Shown here: positions 9,016-17,931 of the stretch, piece by piece
Numbering within the stretch: the first letter of the stretch is position 1
How the letters are laid out: each line of letters starts with the position of its first letter
DNA from: Arachidicoccus soli
GTDB lineage: Bacteria; Bacteroidota; Bacteroidia; Chitinophagales; Chitinophagaceae
Length of the DNA: 64,000 bases
NCBI RefSeq assembly: GCF_003600625.1
Contig: NZ_CP032489.1
Coordinates: 558,001 to 622,000 of the forward strand
Reading direction: 5' to 3'
Notes under the pieces: generated by a model
The model's database searches: none
Seen by the model: the letters and a program-made list of their open reading frames with translations, nothing else
What the model was told of the DNA's origin: nothing
Program-made: the position numbers and the translations under genes

Positions 9016-9972
9016 TTATTTCCCAAATTTATAACCAATTTTAATTTCGCCATACCATTGAGGTGTTTGTTGTTCTTTGGCTTGCCGACCATCAAATATT
9101 ATAGATGGACTAAAGGAGAACCGCTTTTTGGCATATTGCCAGCCAAATTGCTGTCTGAAAACATATCTGTTAAGAACTCCTGTAACCGGGCCTTTGTTTT
9201 TTATAAATAAGCCACCTTGTACTGTAGCATTATATAATTGATAAAAAAATTGCGGATAGAAATAAAAAAAACTTTCTGAAGGATGTTTTGCTAAGTAATT
9301 ATTTCTATTAATACGTGATTGCCACAAGACACTTTGGCTATTTTTTTCAAAATTGCCCAACTGAAAAAGTAAGCCAATATTTGTATTATCGAAAAAACTA
9401 CCAGCATTGGCTTTAATAATAGGCTTAAATGCTATGATATTTGTTTCAAATTTTGAGAAAATATTCGGTGACCATTTTAAGCCCGTATTCGCGCCAATAC
9501 TTTGATTCAATTGAAAAGGCCATTCAGTAGGTTGATAGGCTCCGATTGATTTATGTATAAATTTTTGTAAAGACTCTCCCTGCGCAGAAGGGCCTAAGAC
9601 CCCACCTAGAATGTTCCATTCAAAAACCGATTCATTTTTAGAAAAAATAGTTTGACTATATTTTGCATAGAGCAAGGCTGTCACCGGCCTGTCGATCTCA
9701 GAAGCCAATTCGTAATCGCCGCTGTGTGCATTATACATTAATTGCCCAATTTCAATGGTATGTATTTTTTTTCTAACAGATTTTCCTATAAAATTCAAAT
9801 TAAAATAAATACCGTCGGTATAATAGCCATCACTGCCCATTAAAAGATAAGAGTCGTTGTCTGAAATGATACTTAAATTATATTTATAACCCGGAACAGT
9901 ATCTTGCTGGGCTTTTGAAGTAATCGGTGTTAAGAAAAAAAAGAAGATAATTATTATTGTAGCCAATTTCAT
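9016..9972 (-). CDS. LpxR-like outer membrane lipid A deacylase family protein (DUF2219)
   Basis: A 318-aa predicted outer-membrane beta-barrel protein. It has a signal peptide (residues 1-21, cleavage after TSKA) and the family N-terminal block SIISDNDSYLL...GYYTDGIYFNL (about 35-59), which holds the Asn-Asp pair conserved in LpxR, an enzyme removing the 3'-acyloxyacyl group of lipid A. The rest alternates aromatic strands and ends with Lys after IGYKFG. The region around PTEWPFQLNQSIG, where LpxR enzymes often carry a His, has Asn here, so activity is uncertain. Closely follows the ABC-F gene's promoter region on the same strand. Confidence 0.75.
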   Translation of the reverse strand: MKLATIIIIFFFFLTPITSKAQQDTVPGYKYNLSIISDNDSYLLMGSDGYYTDGIYFNLNFIGKSVRKKIHTIEIGQLMYNAHSGDYELASEIDRPVTALLYAKYSQTIFSKNESVFEWNILGGVLGPSAQGESLQKFIHKSIGAYQPTEWPFQLNQSIGANTGLKWSPNIFSKFETNIIAFKPIIKANAGSFFDNTNIGLLFQLGNFEKNSQSVLWQSRINRNNYLAKHPSESFFYFYPQFFYQLYNATVQGGLFIKNKGPVTGVLNRYVFRQQFGWQYAKKRFSFSPSIIFDGRQAKEQQTPQWYGEIKIGYKFGK

Positions 9973-10194
9973 TTTAGCTATTCTTTACTGAGCAGTTCTT
10001 GGTTATTTTATTGGTAAAACAAGAAATGGGTTATTAAAATTCTGCTCAAGATATAACTTTGTTTTGGAGTAATCTTTGTCTGGACAAATATTTTCGGTAT
10101 TGGGCAATACAGGAATCAGAAACTAAGTAATAAGTTTTCAAGTAAAACGAATTCTAAAGCTATTTTCTTGCTTTCTCTTTTCCTGAATCAATCT

Positions 10195-10202
10195 TACCTT
10201 TG
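10195..10202 (+). promoter_or_regulatory. Bacteroidota -7 promoter element for nadC
   Basis: TACCTTTG, 32 bp before the nadC ATG. A TTG occurs at 10168-10170 but its 24-nt spacing is longer than usual. Confidence 0.55.
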
Positions 10203-10234
10203 AATTCTTATTTTTACAAAATACCATATTGATA

Positions 10235-11086
10235 ATGACAACACTTGAACACTTAATTTCCGAAGCATTAATAGAAGATATTGGTGATGGTGATCACTCA
10301 GCATTAAGCTGCATTCCCAAAGAAAAAATAGGTCGGGCCTTGCTGAAAATAAAGCAAGAGGGCATTTTAGCAGGAGTTGAAGTCGCAGAAGAAATTTTTC
10401 ATTTTGTAGAGAAAGATGCAAAATTTATTTCCATTAAAAAAGATGGTGATGCGATGAAGATGGGTGAGGTTGCCTTTGAAGTCGAGGCTACTATGCGAAC
10501 AATTTTAAGCTGCGAGCGGCTTGTTTTAAACTGTATGCAAAGAATGAGTGGGATTGCGACATTGACGCATCAATATGTAGAAATATTAAAAGGGTTTCAT
10601 ACAAAAATATTAGACACTCGTAAGACTACACCCAATTTTCGTTTGTTGGAAAAAGAAGCGGTGCGTATTGGCGGTGGGATCAATCATCGCTTTGCATTAT
10701 ATGATATGATAATGCTGAAAGATAATCATATAGACTTTTGTGGTGGTATCGAAAAAGCAATTGACAAAGCTTTTAATTATACAAAAGAAAAAAACCTATC
10801 TTTAAAAATAGAAGTAGAAACGCGCAATCTGGAAGATGTGAAAAAAGTCTGTTCATCTGGAAAAGGGAAAGTTTCTAGGATAATGTTGGATAATTTTTCG
10901 CCTGCAGAAATTCGCGAAGCGTTAGTTGTAATCAACCATGAATTTGAAACAGAAGCTAGCGGCGGCATTAATTTGGAAACTGTTGAAAGTTACGCTGCGA
11001 CTGGGGTTGATTATGTAAGTATAGGAGGGTTGATTCATCAGGCTAAAAGTTTAGATCTAAGTTTGAAGGCAGAGATTAATGAATAA
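10235..11086 (+). CDS. nadC: Nicotinate-nucleotide pyrophosphorylase (carboxylating)
   Basis: Quinolinate phosphoribosyltransferase: quinolinate plus PRPP gives nicotinate mononucleotide, CO2 and pyrophosphate in de novo NAD synthesis. From the ATG at 10235 it is 283 aa; a TTG two codons upstream is in frame but less likely. Motifs: DTRKTTPNFR (127-136), GGGINHR (146-152), LKDNH (161-165), EVETRNLE and ASGGINLE in the barrel. Length is normal. It begins a plus-strand run with a SUI1/YciH-like factor 12 bp downstream and deoC after that; nadA and nadB are not in the window. Confidence 0.94.
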   Translation: MTTLEHLISEALIEDIGDGDHSALSCIPKEKIGRALLKIKQEGILAGVEVAEEIFHFVEKDAKFISIKKDGDAMKMGEVAFEVEATMRTILSCERLVLNCMQRMSGIATLTHQYVEILKGFHTKILDTRKTTPNFRLLEKEAVRIGGGINHRFALYDMIMLKDNHIDFCGGIEKAIDKAFNYTKEKNLSLKIEVETRNLEDVKKVCSSGKGKVSRIMLDNFSPAEIREALVVINHEFETEASGGINLETVESYAATGVDYVSIGGLIHQAKSLDLSLKAEINE

Positions 11087-11098
11087 TTTAGAAAGCAA

Positions 11099-11446
11099 AT
11101 GAAAAAAAATAATAGTAATAATAATAACGTATTTGTATATAGTACTAACCCCAATTTTTCTTTCAATCAAGAGGAGGAAAATGCAGAGACTTTATTGCCT
11201 CAGGAACAAATTCTGCGTGTTTGGCTAGAAACAAAACATCGTGCAGGAAAAGCTGCATCCATAATAGCGGGGTTTGTAGGTAAAGAAGATGATTTGAAAG
11301 AATTGGGTAAAAAGATAAAAAATTTTTGCGGAACCGGCGGCACAGTCAAAGATGGAGAAATTATAATTCAAGGTGATCATCGCGATAAAATTGTGCAATG
11401 GTTACAGAAAGAAGGGTATAAGCAAAGTAAGAAAGCAGGAGGGTGA
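11099..11446 (+). CDS. SUI1/YciH-type translation initiation factor homologue
   Basis: A 115-aa protein with a C-terminal SUI1/eIF1-like domain (about residues 40-110). Family features are RAGKAASIIAGFVG, KKIKNFCGTGGTVKDGEI and IQGDHRDKIVQWLQKEGY. E. coli YciH influences start-site fidelity in vitro; the role in Bacteroidota is not established. The N terminus is low-complexity (poly-Asn) with a FVYSTNPNF segment common to Bacteroidota homologues. It lies 12 bp after nadC, so probably is co-transcribed. Confidence 0.88.
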   Translation: MKKNNSNNNNVFVYSTNPNFSFNQEEENAETLLPQEQILRVWLETKHRAGKAASIIAGFVGKEDDLKELGKKIKNFCGTGGTVKDGEIIIQGDHRDKIVQWLQKEGYKQSKKAGG

Positions 11447-11498
11447 TTCATTACTTCTACAATACTCAACTCCTCATTATTATGATTAATACGAAAAA

Positions 11499-12167
11499 AT
11501 GCGAATAAACACCTATATTGATCACACTATTTTAAAGCCGACTACTTTAATTTCGGATATAGAAAAATTATGCAGCGAAGCAAAGCAATATCAATTTGCT
11601 GCAGTATGTGTGCCTCCGCCATTTATAAAAAAAGCGAAAGAATTGCTACAGGGCAGTGCTGTAAAAACGGCCACCGTAATTGGTTTTCCTTTTGGTTACT
11701 CTGCGGTAGAAGCTAAACTGGCAGAAGTGTTATTAGCTCTAGTGGATGGCGCTGATGAATTAGATATTGTTGTGAATTTGATTGCTTTAAAAAATAATGA
11801 CTGGGAATATCTAGCTAATGAAATCAATTACCTTATCCCTATCATCAAAGAGAAAAATAAGGTGGTAAAGATTATTATAGAAAGCGGCATTTTGACGGAT
11901 GACGAAATTGTTAAATGCTGTTTGCTATATGGTGTCGCTGGTATCGATTATTTAAAAACTTCTACGGGATATGCAGAAAGGGGCGCAAGTGTACAGGCGG
12001 TTAAGTTATTCCGCGAAAACTTGCCGCCTCATGTACAAATAAAAGCATCTGGAGGGATTCGTGATTATGCATTCGCAAAAGAATTAATAGATGCAGGTGC
12101 TACCCGTTTAGGTTGTAGTGGAAGTGTTGCAATTGTTTCGGGCGAAAACGCTAATAGCGAATATTAA
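11499..12167 (+). CDS. deoC: Deoxyribose-phosphate aldolase
   Basis: A 222-aa class I aldolase splitting 2-deoxyribose-5-phosphate to glyceraldehyde-3-phosphate and acetaldehyde in deoxynucleoside catabolism. The Schiff-base lysine is Lys153 in YLKTSTGY; the proton-relay Lys182 is in IKASGGIR, and the conserved acid is in DELDIVVN. N-terminal YIDHTILKPTT is diagnostic. Length is typical of the bacterial short form. It sits between the SUI1 gene and an M20 hydrolase, with 52- and 19-bp gaps. Confidence 0.94.
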   Translation: MRINTYIDHTILKPTTLISDIEKLCSEAKQYQFAAVCVPPPFIKKAKELLQGSAVKTATVIGFPFGYSAVEAKLAEVLLALVDGADELDIVVNLIALKNNDWEYLANEINYLIPIIKEKNKVVKIIIESGILTDDEIVKCCLLYGVAGIDYLKTSTGYAERGASVQAVKLFRENLPPHVQIKASGGIRDYAFAKELIDAGATRLGCSGSVAIVSGENANSEY

Positions 12168-12171
12168 AATT

Positions 12172-12179
12172 TAACTTTG
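12172..12179 (+). promoter_or_regulatory. Bacteroidota -7 promoter element before the M20 gene
   Basis: TAACTTTG ends 7 nt before the ATG at 12187, immediately after deoC, implying an own, nearly leaderless promoter for the amidohydrolase. Confidence 0.55.
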
Positions 12180-12186
12180 GTATCTT

Positions 12187-13368
12187 ATGTTAAAAGAGAA
12201 AATAAAACAGCTTGCGTCGAAATATAGAGATGAGTTTGTTGAAGTCCGTCATCATCTGCATACGCATCCGGAATTGAGCTATCAGGAATTTGAAACTTCT
12301 AAATTTGTCCAATCAAAATTAATTGAATGGAAAATCCCATTTACTATAAAAGCGACGACGGGGGTTGTGGGTATTATTGAAGGGAGAAACCCTACTTCAA
12401 GAATTTTGGCATTGCGTGCAGATATGGATGCTTTGCCAATTTTGGAAGAAAATGATATTCAATATAAATCTTGTAATACAGGTGTAATGCATGCTTGTGG
12501 TCATGATGTACATACGACTTGCTTATTGGGCGCTGCAAAAATTCTACAAGAAATAAAAGATGATTGGGAAGGAACGGTGAAATTAATTTTTCAACCTGGA
12601 GAGGAAAGAAACCCTGGCGGCGCAAGTTTGATGATAAAAGAAAGTGTATTGGAAAACCCTACCCCACAAGGAATCATAGGTTTGCATGTGCATCCCGGAT
12701 TAGATTGTGGAAAGTTGAGTTTTCGTAAAGGCCGTGTAATGGCAAGTGCTGATGAATTATTTTTTACAATAAAAGCTGAAGGGGGGCACGCAGCTGCACC
12801 CCATTTGACAGCAGATACCATATTAATTGCTTCCAATTTAATTGTGAGTTTGCAACAAATTATTAGTAGAAATTGTAATCCTTTATCACCATCTGTTTTG
12901 TCTATTTGTTCTTTTCAGGGGGGGAATACGACAAATGTCATTCCTTCAGAAGTTCATCTAAAAGGCACTTTTAGGGCTATGGATGAAACATGGCGATACA
13001 AAGCACACGAACTTATCCGTAAACATGCAATTGGATTGGTGGAATCAATGGGCGCAACGGTGGATGTGTTGATTGATGTAGGTTATCCTTGTGTAGATAA
13101 TAATGATGAACTTACTGAGAATGCGTGGAGATTGGCCGATGATTTTTTAGGAAAAGGGCGTGTGGAAGAAACTGAAGTGCGTATGGGAGCAGAAGATTTT
13201 GGACATTACACACAACGTATCCCAGGGTGTTTTTATCGTTTGGGTGTTCGTAATGAGTCGAATGGGATTGTCCATAATGTACACACACCAAAATTCAATA
13301 TTGATGAAAATGCGATTGAGATAGGTGTGTCCATGATGGCTTGGCTGGGTGCAAAAGCAACGATGTAA
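12187..13368 (+). CDS. M20 family amidohydrolase
   Basis: A 393-aa metallo-amidohydrolase of the M20D group (hippurate, indoleacetyl-amino acid and N-acyl-amino acid hydrolases). Metal ligands are visible: HACGHDVHT (Cys104, His106), the Glu pair in QPGEER (139-140), and GLHVHP (His167/169); a C-terminal His is in VHNVHTPKF. The dimerisation domain is marked by GGHAAAPH and FRAMDETW. No signal peptide, so cytoplasmic. The substrate cannot be told from sequence. Confidence 0.88.
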   Translation: MLKEKIKQLASKYRDEFVEVRHHLHTHPELSYQEFETSKFVQSKLIEWKIPFTIKATTGVVGIIEGRNPTSRILALRADMDALPILEENDIQYKSCNTGVMHACGHDVHTTCLLGAAKILQEIKDDWEGTVKLIFQPGEERNPGGASLMIKESVLENPTPQGIIGLHVHPGLDCGKLSFRKGRVMASADELFFTIKAEGGHAAAPHLTADTILIASNLIVSLQQIISRNCNPLSPSVLSICSFQGGNTTNVIPSEVHLKGTFRAMDETWRYKAHELIRKHAIGLVESMGATVDVLIDVGYPCVDNNDELTENAWRLADDFLGKGRVEETEVRMGAEDFGHYTQRIPGCFYRLGVRNESNGIVHNVHTPKFNIDENAIEIGVSMMAWLGAKATM

Positions 13369-13501
13369 AGTAAATATTCGCACTCAGTAGCTAAAATATT
13401 TAAGTTATGAGTATGGGATATATGACACATATCTATTTAAAATATCTATAGCGTCGATATATCTTATTTATATCTTCGTAATTATAAAAAAGCAATGTTT
13501 T

Positions 13502-15844
13502 ATGTCAACTGAATCTAAGAAGCAAGATGCATTATTGTATCACAGTCAAGGTAGGCCGGGAAAAATTGAAGTAGTGCCCACTAAAGAAGCAAAAACACAA
13601 AGAGATTTATCATTAGCCTATAGCCCGGGTGTAGCTGAGCCTTGCATGGAAATTTTTAGAAATCAAGAAGATGCTTACAAATATACTGCGAAAGGAAATT
13701 TAGTTGCAGTTATCAGTAATGGTACAGCGGTTTTAGGTTTGGGTAATATTGGCGCACAAGCCGGTAAGCCTGTGATGGAAGGAAAGGGTGTATTGTTCAA
13801 GGTATTTGCAGATATCGATGTTTTTGATATTGAAATAAATGAAACCGATCCGGAAAAATTTGTCCAAATTGTAAAATCACTTGAACCAACCTTTGGCGGT
13901 ATCAATTTAGAAGATATAAAAGCTCCTGAATGTTTTTACATAGAAAAGAATTTGAAGGAGAAGATGAATATTCCCGTTATGCACGACGATCAGCATGGCA
14001 CTGCTATTATTAGTGGTGCGGCATTGTTGAATGCATTAGAAATTCAGGGAAAAAATATAAAAGACGTCCGTTTCGTAATTAGCGGGGCGGGTGCGGCAGC
14101 AATGGCTTGCGTACAGATATATGTAGCTTTAGGCGCGCAGTATCAGCATTTCACCATGTTCGATATTGAAGGCGTATTACATAAAGGGCGTAACGATTTA
14201 GGAGAGATAAGAACTCTTTTTGCAGTGGATGATTCAAGCACAACTTTAGCAGATGCCATTAAGAATGCGGATGTTTTTATTGGTTTGAGTGCGCCGAATG
14301 TTTTATCGCAGGATATGGTAAAAACAATGGCACCGAAACCTATTGTTTTTGCGATGGCCAATCCCAATCCTGAAATTAGCTATGATGATGCGAAAGCTGT
14401 TCGAGATGATATTATTATGGCTACCGGAAGAAGCGATTATCCCAATCAAGTCAATAATGTCTTAGGCTTCCCTTATATTTTTAGAGGCGCGTTGGATGTA
14501 CGTTCAACACAAATCAATGAAGCAATGAAACTTGCTGCTGTAAAGGCTTTGGCAGATTTGGCAAAGACGCCTGTACCTGATAGTGTAACGATGGCCTACA
14601 CGCAAAAAAATATGGTCTTTGGCCCTGATTATATTATCCCGAAGCCATTAGATCCACGGTTGTTGGCGACAGTTTCTCCTGCAGTTGCAAAAGCCGCTAT
14701 GGAAAGCGGCGTAGCTAAACAGCCGATTACCGATTGGGGAAATTATACGATTGAGCTAAATAAAAGATTAGGATTAGATAATCAAGTGATACGCGCGATT
14801 GGGGGGCGTGTACGCAAGAACCCTAAACGCATTGTATTTGCTGAAGCTGATAACCACAAAATATTAAAAGCTGCCTCGGTTGTTTATGAAGAAGGGATTG
14901 GATATCCAATTTTGTTGGGCGAAAGAACTAAAATAGAAGCTATTGCAAAAGAAAATGGGTTAAATATAGAAGAGTTTCCTATCATTAACCCCGCAGATGA
15001 TGAAATGACGGAAACAAGATTGAAGTATGCCGACTTGTTTTTTGAAAAACGCCAGCGCAAAGGATACAACTATTATGAGAGTAAAAAACGCATGTTCGAT
15101 CGCAACTATTTTGGCTGCATGATGGTAGAAACAGGTAGCGCAGATGCAATGATTTCAGGACTTACAAAAAATTACGCCGCTGCAATAAGAGCAGCTTTAC
15201 AAGTGATAGGCGTAGAAAAGGGTGTAAATAAAATTGCAGGGATGTATTTGGCGTTGACAAAGAAAGGACCACTGTTTATGGCGGATACAACAATTAATTT
15301 TAATCCTACTGCTGAAGAATTGGCTGAGATTACTTTAATGGTTGCCCGGGAAGTAGGAAATTTCAATATTACACCACGAATTGCCATGTTAAGCTATAGT
15401 AATTTTGGCAGCAATCCATCTTCGGAAGCGAAGCTGGTTGCGGAAGCTACACGCATTGTAAAACAGAAGAACCCTTCGTTAATTGTCGATGGCGAAATGC
15501 AAGCTTGGTTACCTTTTAATAAAGAAGTGTTGAAAGAAAATTATGCTTTTAGTGCTTTAGTGGATCAAGATGTAAACACGCTTATCTTTCCAAATCTTAC
15601 TGCCGGAAATGTGGCGTACAATTTATTGAAAGAAGTGGGAGATGCGGAATTGATTGGCCCCATATTATTGGGTTTGAAAAAACCGGTACACGTATTACAA
15701 TTAGGCAGTTCGGTGCGAAATATTATTAATATGGCTAATATCGCAGTTTTGGATGCACAAATGAAATGCCCGAATCATAGTAATGAGGATTTGAGAAAAT
15801 CGAAATACTGGAAAAAACTGAAAACTTCAATAGGAATGATATAA
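13502..15844 (+). CDS. maeB: NADP-dependent malic enzyme with C-terminal phosphotransacetylase-like domain
   Basis: A 780-aa MaeB-type protein: oxidative decarboxylation of malate to pyruvate, giving NADPH. The N-terminal malic domain has [11 protein letters not shown] (about 37-47), the acid pair of HDDQHGTAI and the nucleotide-binding [12 protein letters not shown], then [11 protein letters not shown]. The second half (about 430-780) resembles phosphate acetyltransferase ([27 protein letters not shown]); in MaeB proteins it is thought to be regulatory. Full length. It would feed pyruvate and NADPH from the TCA intermediates handled by the sdh and suc genes elsewhere in the window. Confidence 0.94.
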   Translation: MSTESKKQDALLYHSQGRPGKIEVVPTKEAKTQRDLSLAYSPGVAEPCMEIFRNQEDAYKYTAKGNLVAVISNGTAVLGLGNIGAQAGKPVMEGKGVLFKVFADIDVFDIEINETDPEKFVQIVKSLEPTFGGINLEDIKAPECFYIEKNLKEKMNIPVMHDDQHGTAIISGAALLNALEIQGKNIKDVRFVISGAGAAAMACVQIYVALGAQYQHFTMFDIEGVLHKGRNDLGEIRTLFAVDDSSTTLADAIKNADVFIGLSAPNVLSQDMVKTMAPKPIVFAMANPNPEISYDDAKAVRDDIIMATGRSDYPNQVNNVLGFPYIFRGALDVRSTQINEAMKLAAVKALADLAKTPVPDSVTMAYTQKNMVFGPDYIIPKPLDPRLLATVSPAVAKAAMESGVAKQPITDWGNYTIELNKRLGLDNQVIRAIGGRVRKNPKRIVFAEADNHKILKAASVVYEEGIGYPILLGERTKIEAIAKENGLNIEEFPIINPADDEMTETRLKYADLFFEKRQRKGYNYYESKKRMFDRNYFGCMMVETGSADAMISGLTKNYAAAIRAALQVIGVEKGVNKIAGMYLALTKKGPLFMADTTINFNPTAEELAEITLMVAREVGNFNITPRIAMLSYSNFGSNPSSEAKLVAEATRIVKQKNPSLIVDGEMQAWLPFNKEVLKENYAFSALVDQDVNTLIFPNLTAGNVAYNLLKEVGDAELIGPILLGLKKPVHVLQLGSSVRNIINMANIAVLDAQMKCPNHSNEDLRKSKYWKKLKTSIGMI

Positions 15845-15984
15845 GGAAGTATCTTAGTATAGCTTAACAAGCGTATCTTTTTTAGGTGATTTTTTTATTT
15901 AAAAACCAAAGATTTTAGTAATCAAGTTGTAAAAAACTTTGTGAGGCTTTGTAAAAATCTTAATTTGCGTACTACAATTAATCT

Positions 15985-16728
15985 ATGTTTTCTACTTTAC
16001 TCACTCATATCGGCAGGTATTTATTAATGTTGAAGGCAATGTTCTCAAAGCCTGAGAATTTTAAGATGTACTGGAAAGAGTTTATGACTCAGTGTTATGA
16101 AATTGGTTATGGTTCTTTACCGATTGTAGTGATTATTTCTATTTTCCTAGGTGCGGTAACGACTGTTCAAACGGCTTATCAATTAGTAAGTCCATTAGTG
16201 CCTCAAGCAACTATCGCACAAATTGTACGGGATAGTATGTTATTGGAGTTATCACCTACTGTGTTGAGTATTGTACTTGCGGGAGTTATCGGTAGTAAGA
16301 TTGCTTCAGAGCTTGGGAATATGAGAGTCTCTGAGCAAATTGATGCTTTGGAAATTATGGGGGTGAGCCCTTCCGCTTATTTGGTTTTTCCAAAAATAAT
16401 GGCCTCCATCGTTGTCATTCCATGTTTGGTTGTCATTTCTTTTGTTACTGGTATTTGGGGTGGACGTGTAGCTGGCAATTTTTCAGGAGTTATATCACCC
16501 AATGTTTTTGATATGGGGGTAAGACAGAATTTTAGCTCTTTTAGTGTTGTTTTTGCTTTGATAAAAGCGTACACTTTTGCATTTTTGATTAGTAGTATTT
16601 CTGCGTATTTTGGATATAATGTAAAAGGGGGCTCCCTTGAAATAGGCCGGGCAAGCACGAGAGCCGTAGTAGTTAGTTGTATTATGGTATTGTTGGCCGA
16701 TTATATTTTAGCCGCACTCTTATTGTAA
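15985..16728 (+). CDS. MlaE family ABC transporter permease
   Basis: A 247-aa inner-membrane permease of the MlaE/YrbE family, which moves phospholipids or related lipids between membranes. It has five or six hydrophobic helices and the family block ELSPTVLSIVLAGVIGSKIA (about 88-107) followed by ELGNMRVSEQIDALEIMGV, the coupling region to the ATPase. In most genomes the ATPase and an MCE protein follow directly, but here the next gene is ypdA, so its partners must lie elsewhere. Confidence 0.88.
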   Translation: MFSTLLTHIGRYLLMLKAMFSKPENFKMYWKEFMTQCYEIGYGSLPIVVIISIFLGAVTTVQTAYQLVSPLVPQATIAQIVRDSMLLELSPTVLSIVLAGVIGSKIASELGNMRVSEQIDALEIMGVSPSAYLVFPKIMASIVVIPCLVVISFVTGIWGGRVAGNFSGVISPNVFDMGVRQNFSSFSVVFALIKAYTFAFLISSISAYFGYNVKGGSLEIGRASTRAVVVSCIMVLLADYILAALLL

Positions 16729-16794
16729 TAATGATAGAATTTTCTCTATAGAAATAAATATTATTATTTCGATTAACTCTTAAATAAAATAAAG

Positions 16795-17766
16795 TTGAAA
16801 GATTTAGATATTTTGATCATTGGCGCAGGCCCTATTGGCTTGGCATGCGCTATTGAAGCACAGAAAGCAGGACTGAATTATTTAATTGTAGAAAAAGGAG
16901 CATTGGTAAATAGCCTTTTCAATTATCCACTCTTTATGACTTTTTTTTCGACTGCTGATAGATTGGAAATTGGTAATATTCCCTTTATGTGTCTAGCTCC
17001 AAAACCAGGTCGACAAGAGGCTTTGGAATATTATAGAAGTGTGGCAAATAATAAAAAATTAAATATCAATTTATACGAGAAAGTTGAAAAGGTAAAAAAG
17101 CAACTGGATGAAGGTTTTATTGTTCTTACTTCAAAAGCGGAATATAAAGCCAAGAATGTAATTGTTGCTACGGGCTTTTACGATATTCCGATTTATATGG
17201 ATATTCCGGGAGAAACCTTGCCTAAGGTTCGGCATTATTATAAAGAACCACATGAATATGTGATGCAGAAAATATTGGTTGTTGGCGCTAATAATTCAGC
17301 AGTAGATGCGGCTTTGGAAATATGGCGAAAGGGGGGAGACGTTACGATGGTGATTCGCGGCGATAAAATTGGTGATCGTGTCAAATATTGGGTAAAACCC
17401 GATATCGAAAATCGCATTAAAGAAGGAAGTATTAAAGCTTATTTTAATTCAGAATTATTGGAGATTACAGATAAAGAAGTAAAAATAAAAACTGCCGGGA
17501 AAGAAACAATTGTTTTAGAAAATGATTTCGTTTTGGCCCTCACAGGCTTTCGCCCCAATTTTGAAATGTTACAAAATTTTGGCGTTGAAATAAATCAACA
17601 GGAGCAATGTTTCCCAGCACATAACTTAGAAACAATGGAGACCAATATCCCAGGACTTTTTTTAGCGGGAGTTGTTTGTGGTGGGTTAAATACGCATAAA
17701 TGGTTTATTGAAAACTCCAGAGTTCATGCTGTCAAAATTGTTGAATATATCTTACGAAAGAATTAG
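16795..17766 (+). CDS. ypdA: YpdA family bacillithiol disulfide reductase (putative)
   Basis: A 323-aa FAD/NAD(P)H oxidoreductase with two Rossmann folds: GAGPIG (10-15) and GANNSA (164-169), plus ATGFYDIP and a C-terminal GVVCGGLNTHKWFIENSR block that marks the YpdA family. It lacks the CxxC motif of thioredoxin reductases, as expected for YpdA, which reduces oxidised bacillithiol in Firmicutes. The start must be the TTG at 16795, because the FAD motif begins at residue 9 and no ATG is available. A bacillithiol role here is inferred from the family. Confidence 0.85.
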   Translation: MKDLDILIIGAGPIGLACAIEAQKAGLNYLIVEKGALVNSLFNYPLFMTFFSTADRLEIGNIPFMCLAPKPGRQEALEYYRSVANNKKLNINLYEKVEKVKKQLDEGFIVLTSKAEYKAKNVIVATGFYDIPIYMDIPGETLPKVRHYYKEPHEYVMQKILVVGANNSAVDAALEIWRKGGDVTMVIRGDKIGDRVKYWVKPDIENRIKEGSIKAYFNSELLEITDKEVKIKTAGKETIVLENDFVLALTGFRPNFEMLQNFGVEINQQEQCFPAHNLETMETNIPGLFLAGVVCGGLNTHKWFIENSRVHAVKIVEYILRKN

Positions 17767-17931
17767 TATTGCCATAAGATATTTAGAAGAATTGCTTCCC
17801 TAATGATATTTATTTTTTAAACCGTTACCATTTCCTTAATAGCCATTTTAATATATTGGAATATGAAAAATGCGAAAAAATATTGATATTTAGAAAGTGA
17901 TAATTTTGTTCAGTCCAGTCGGTGATTTTCG

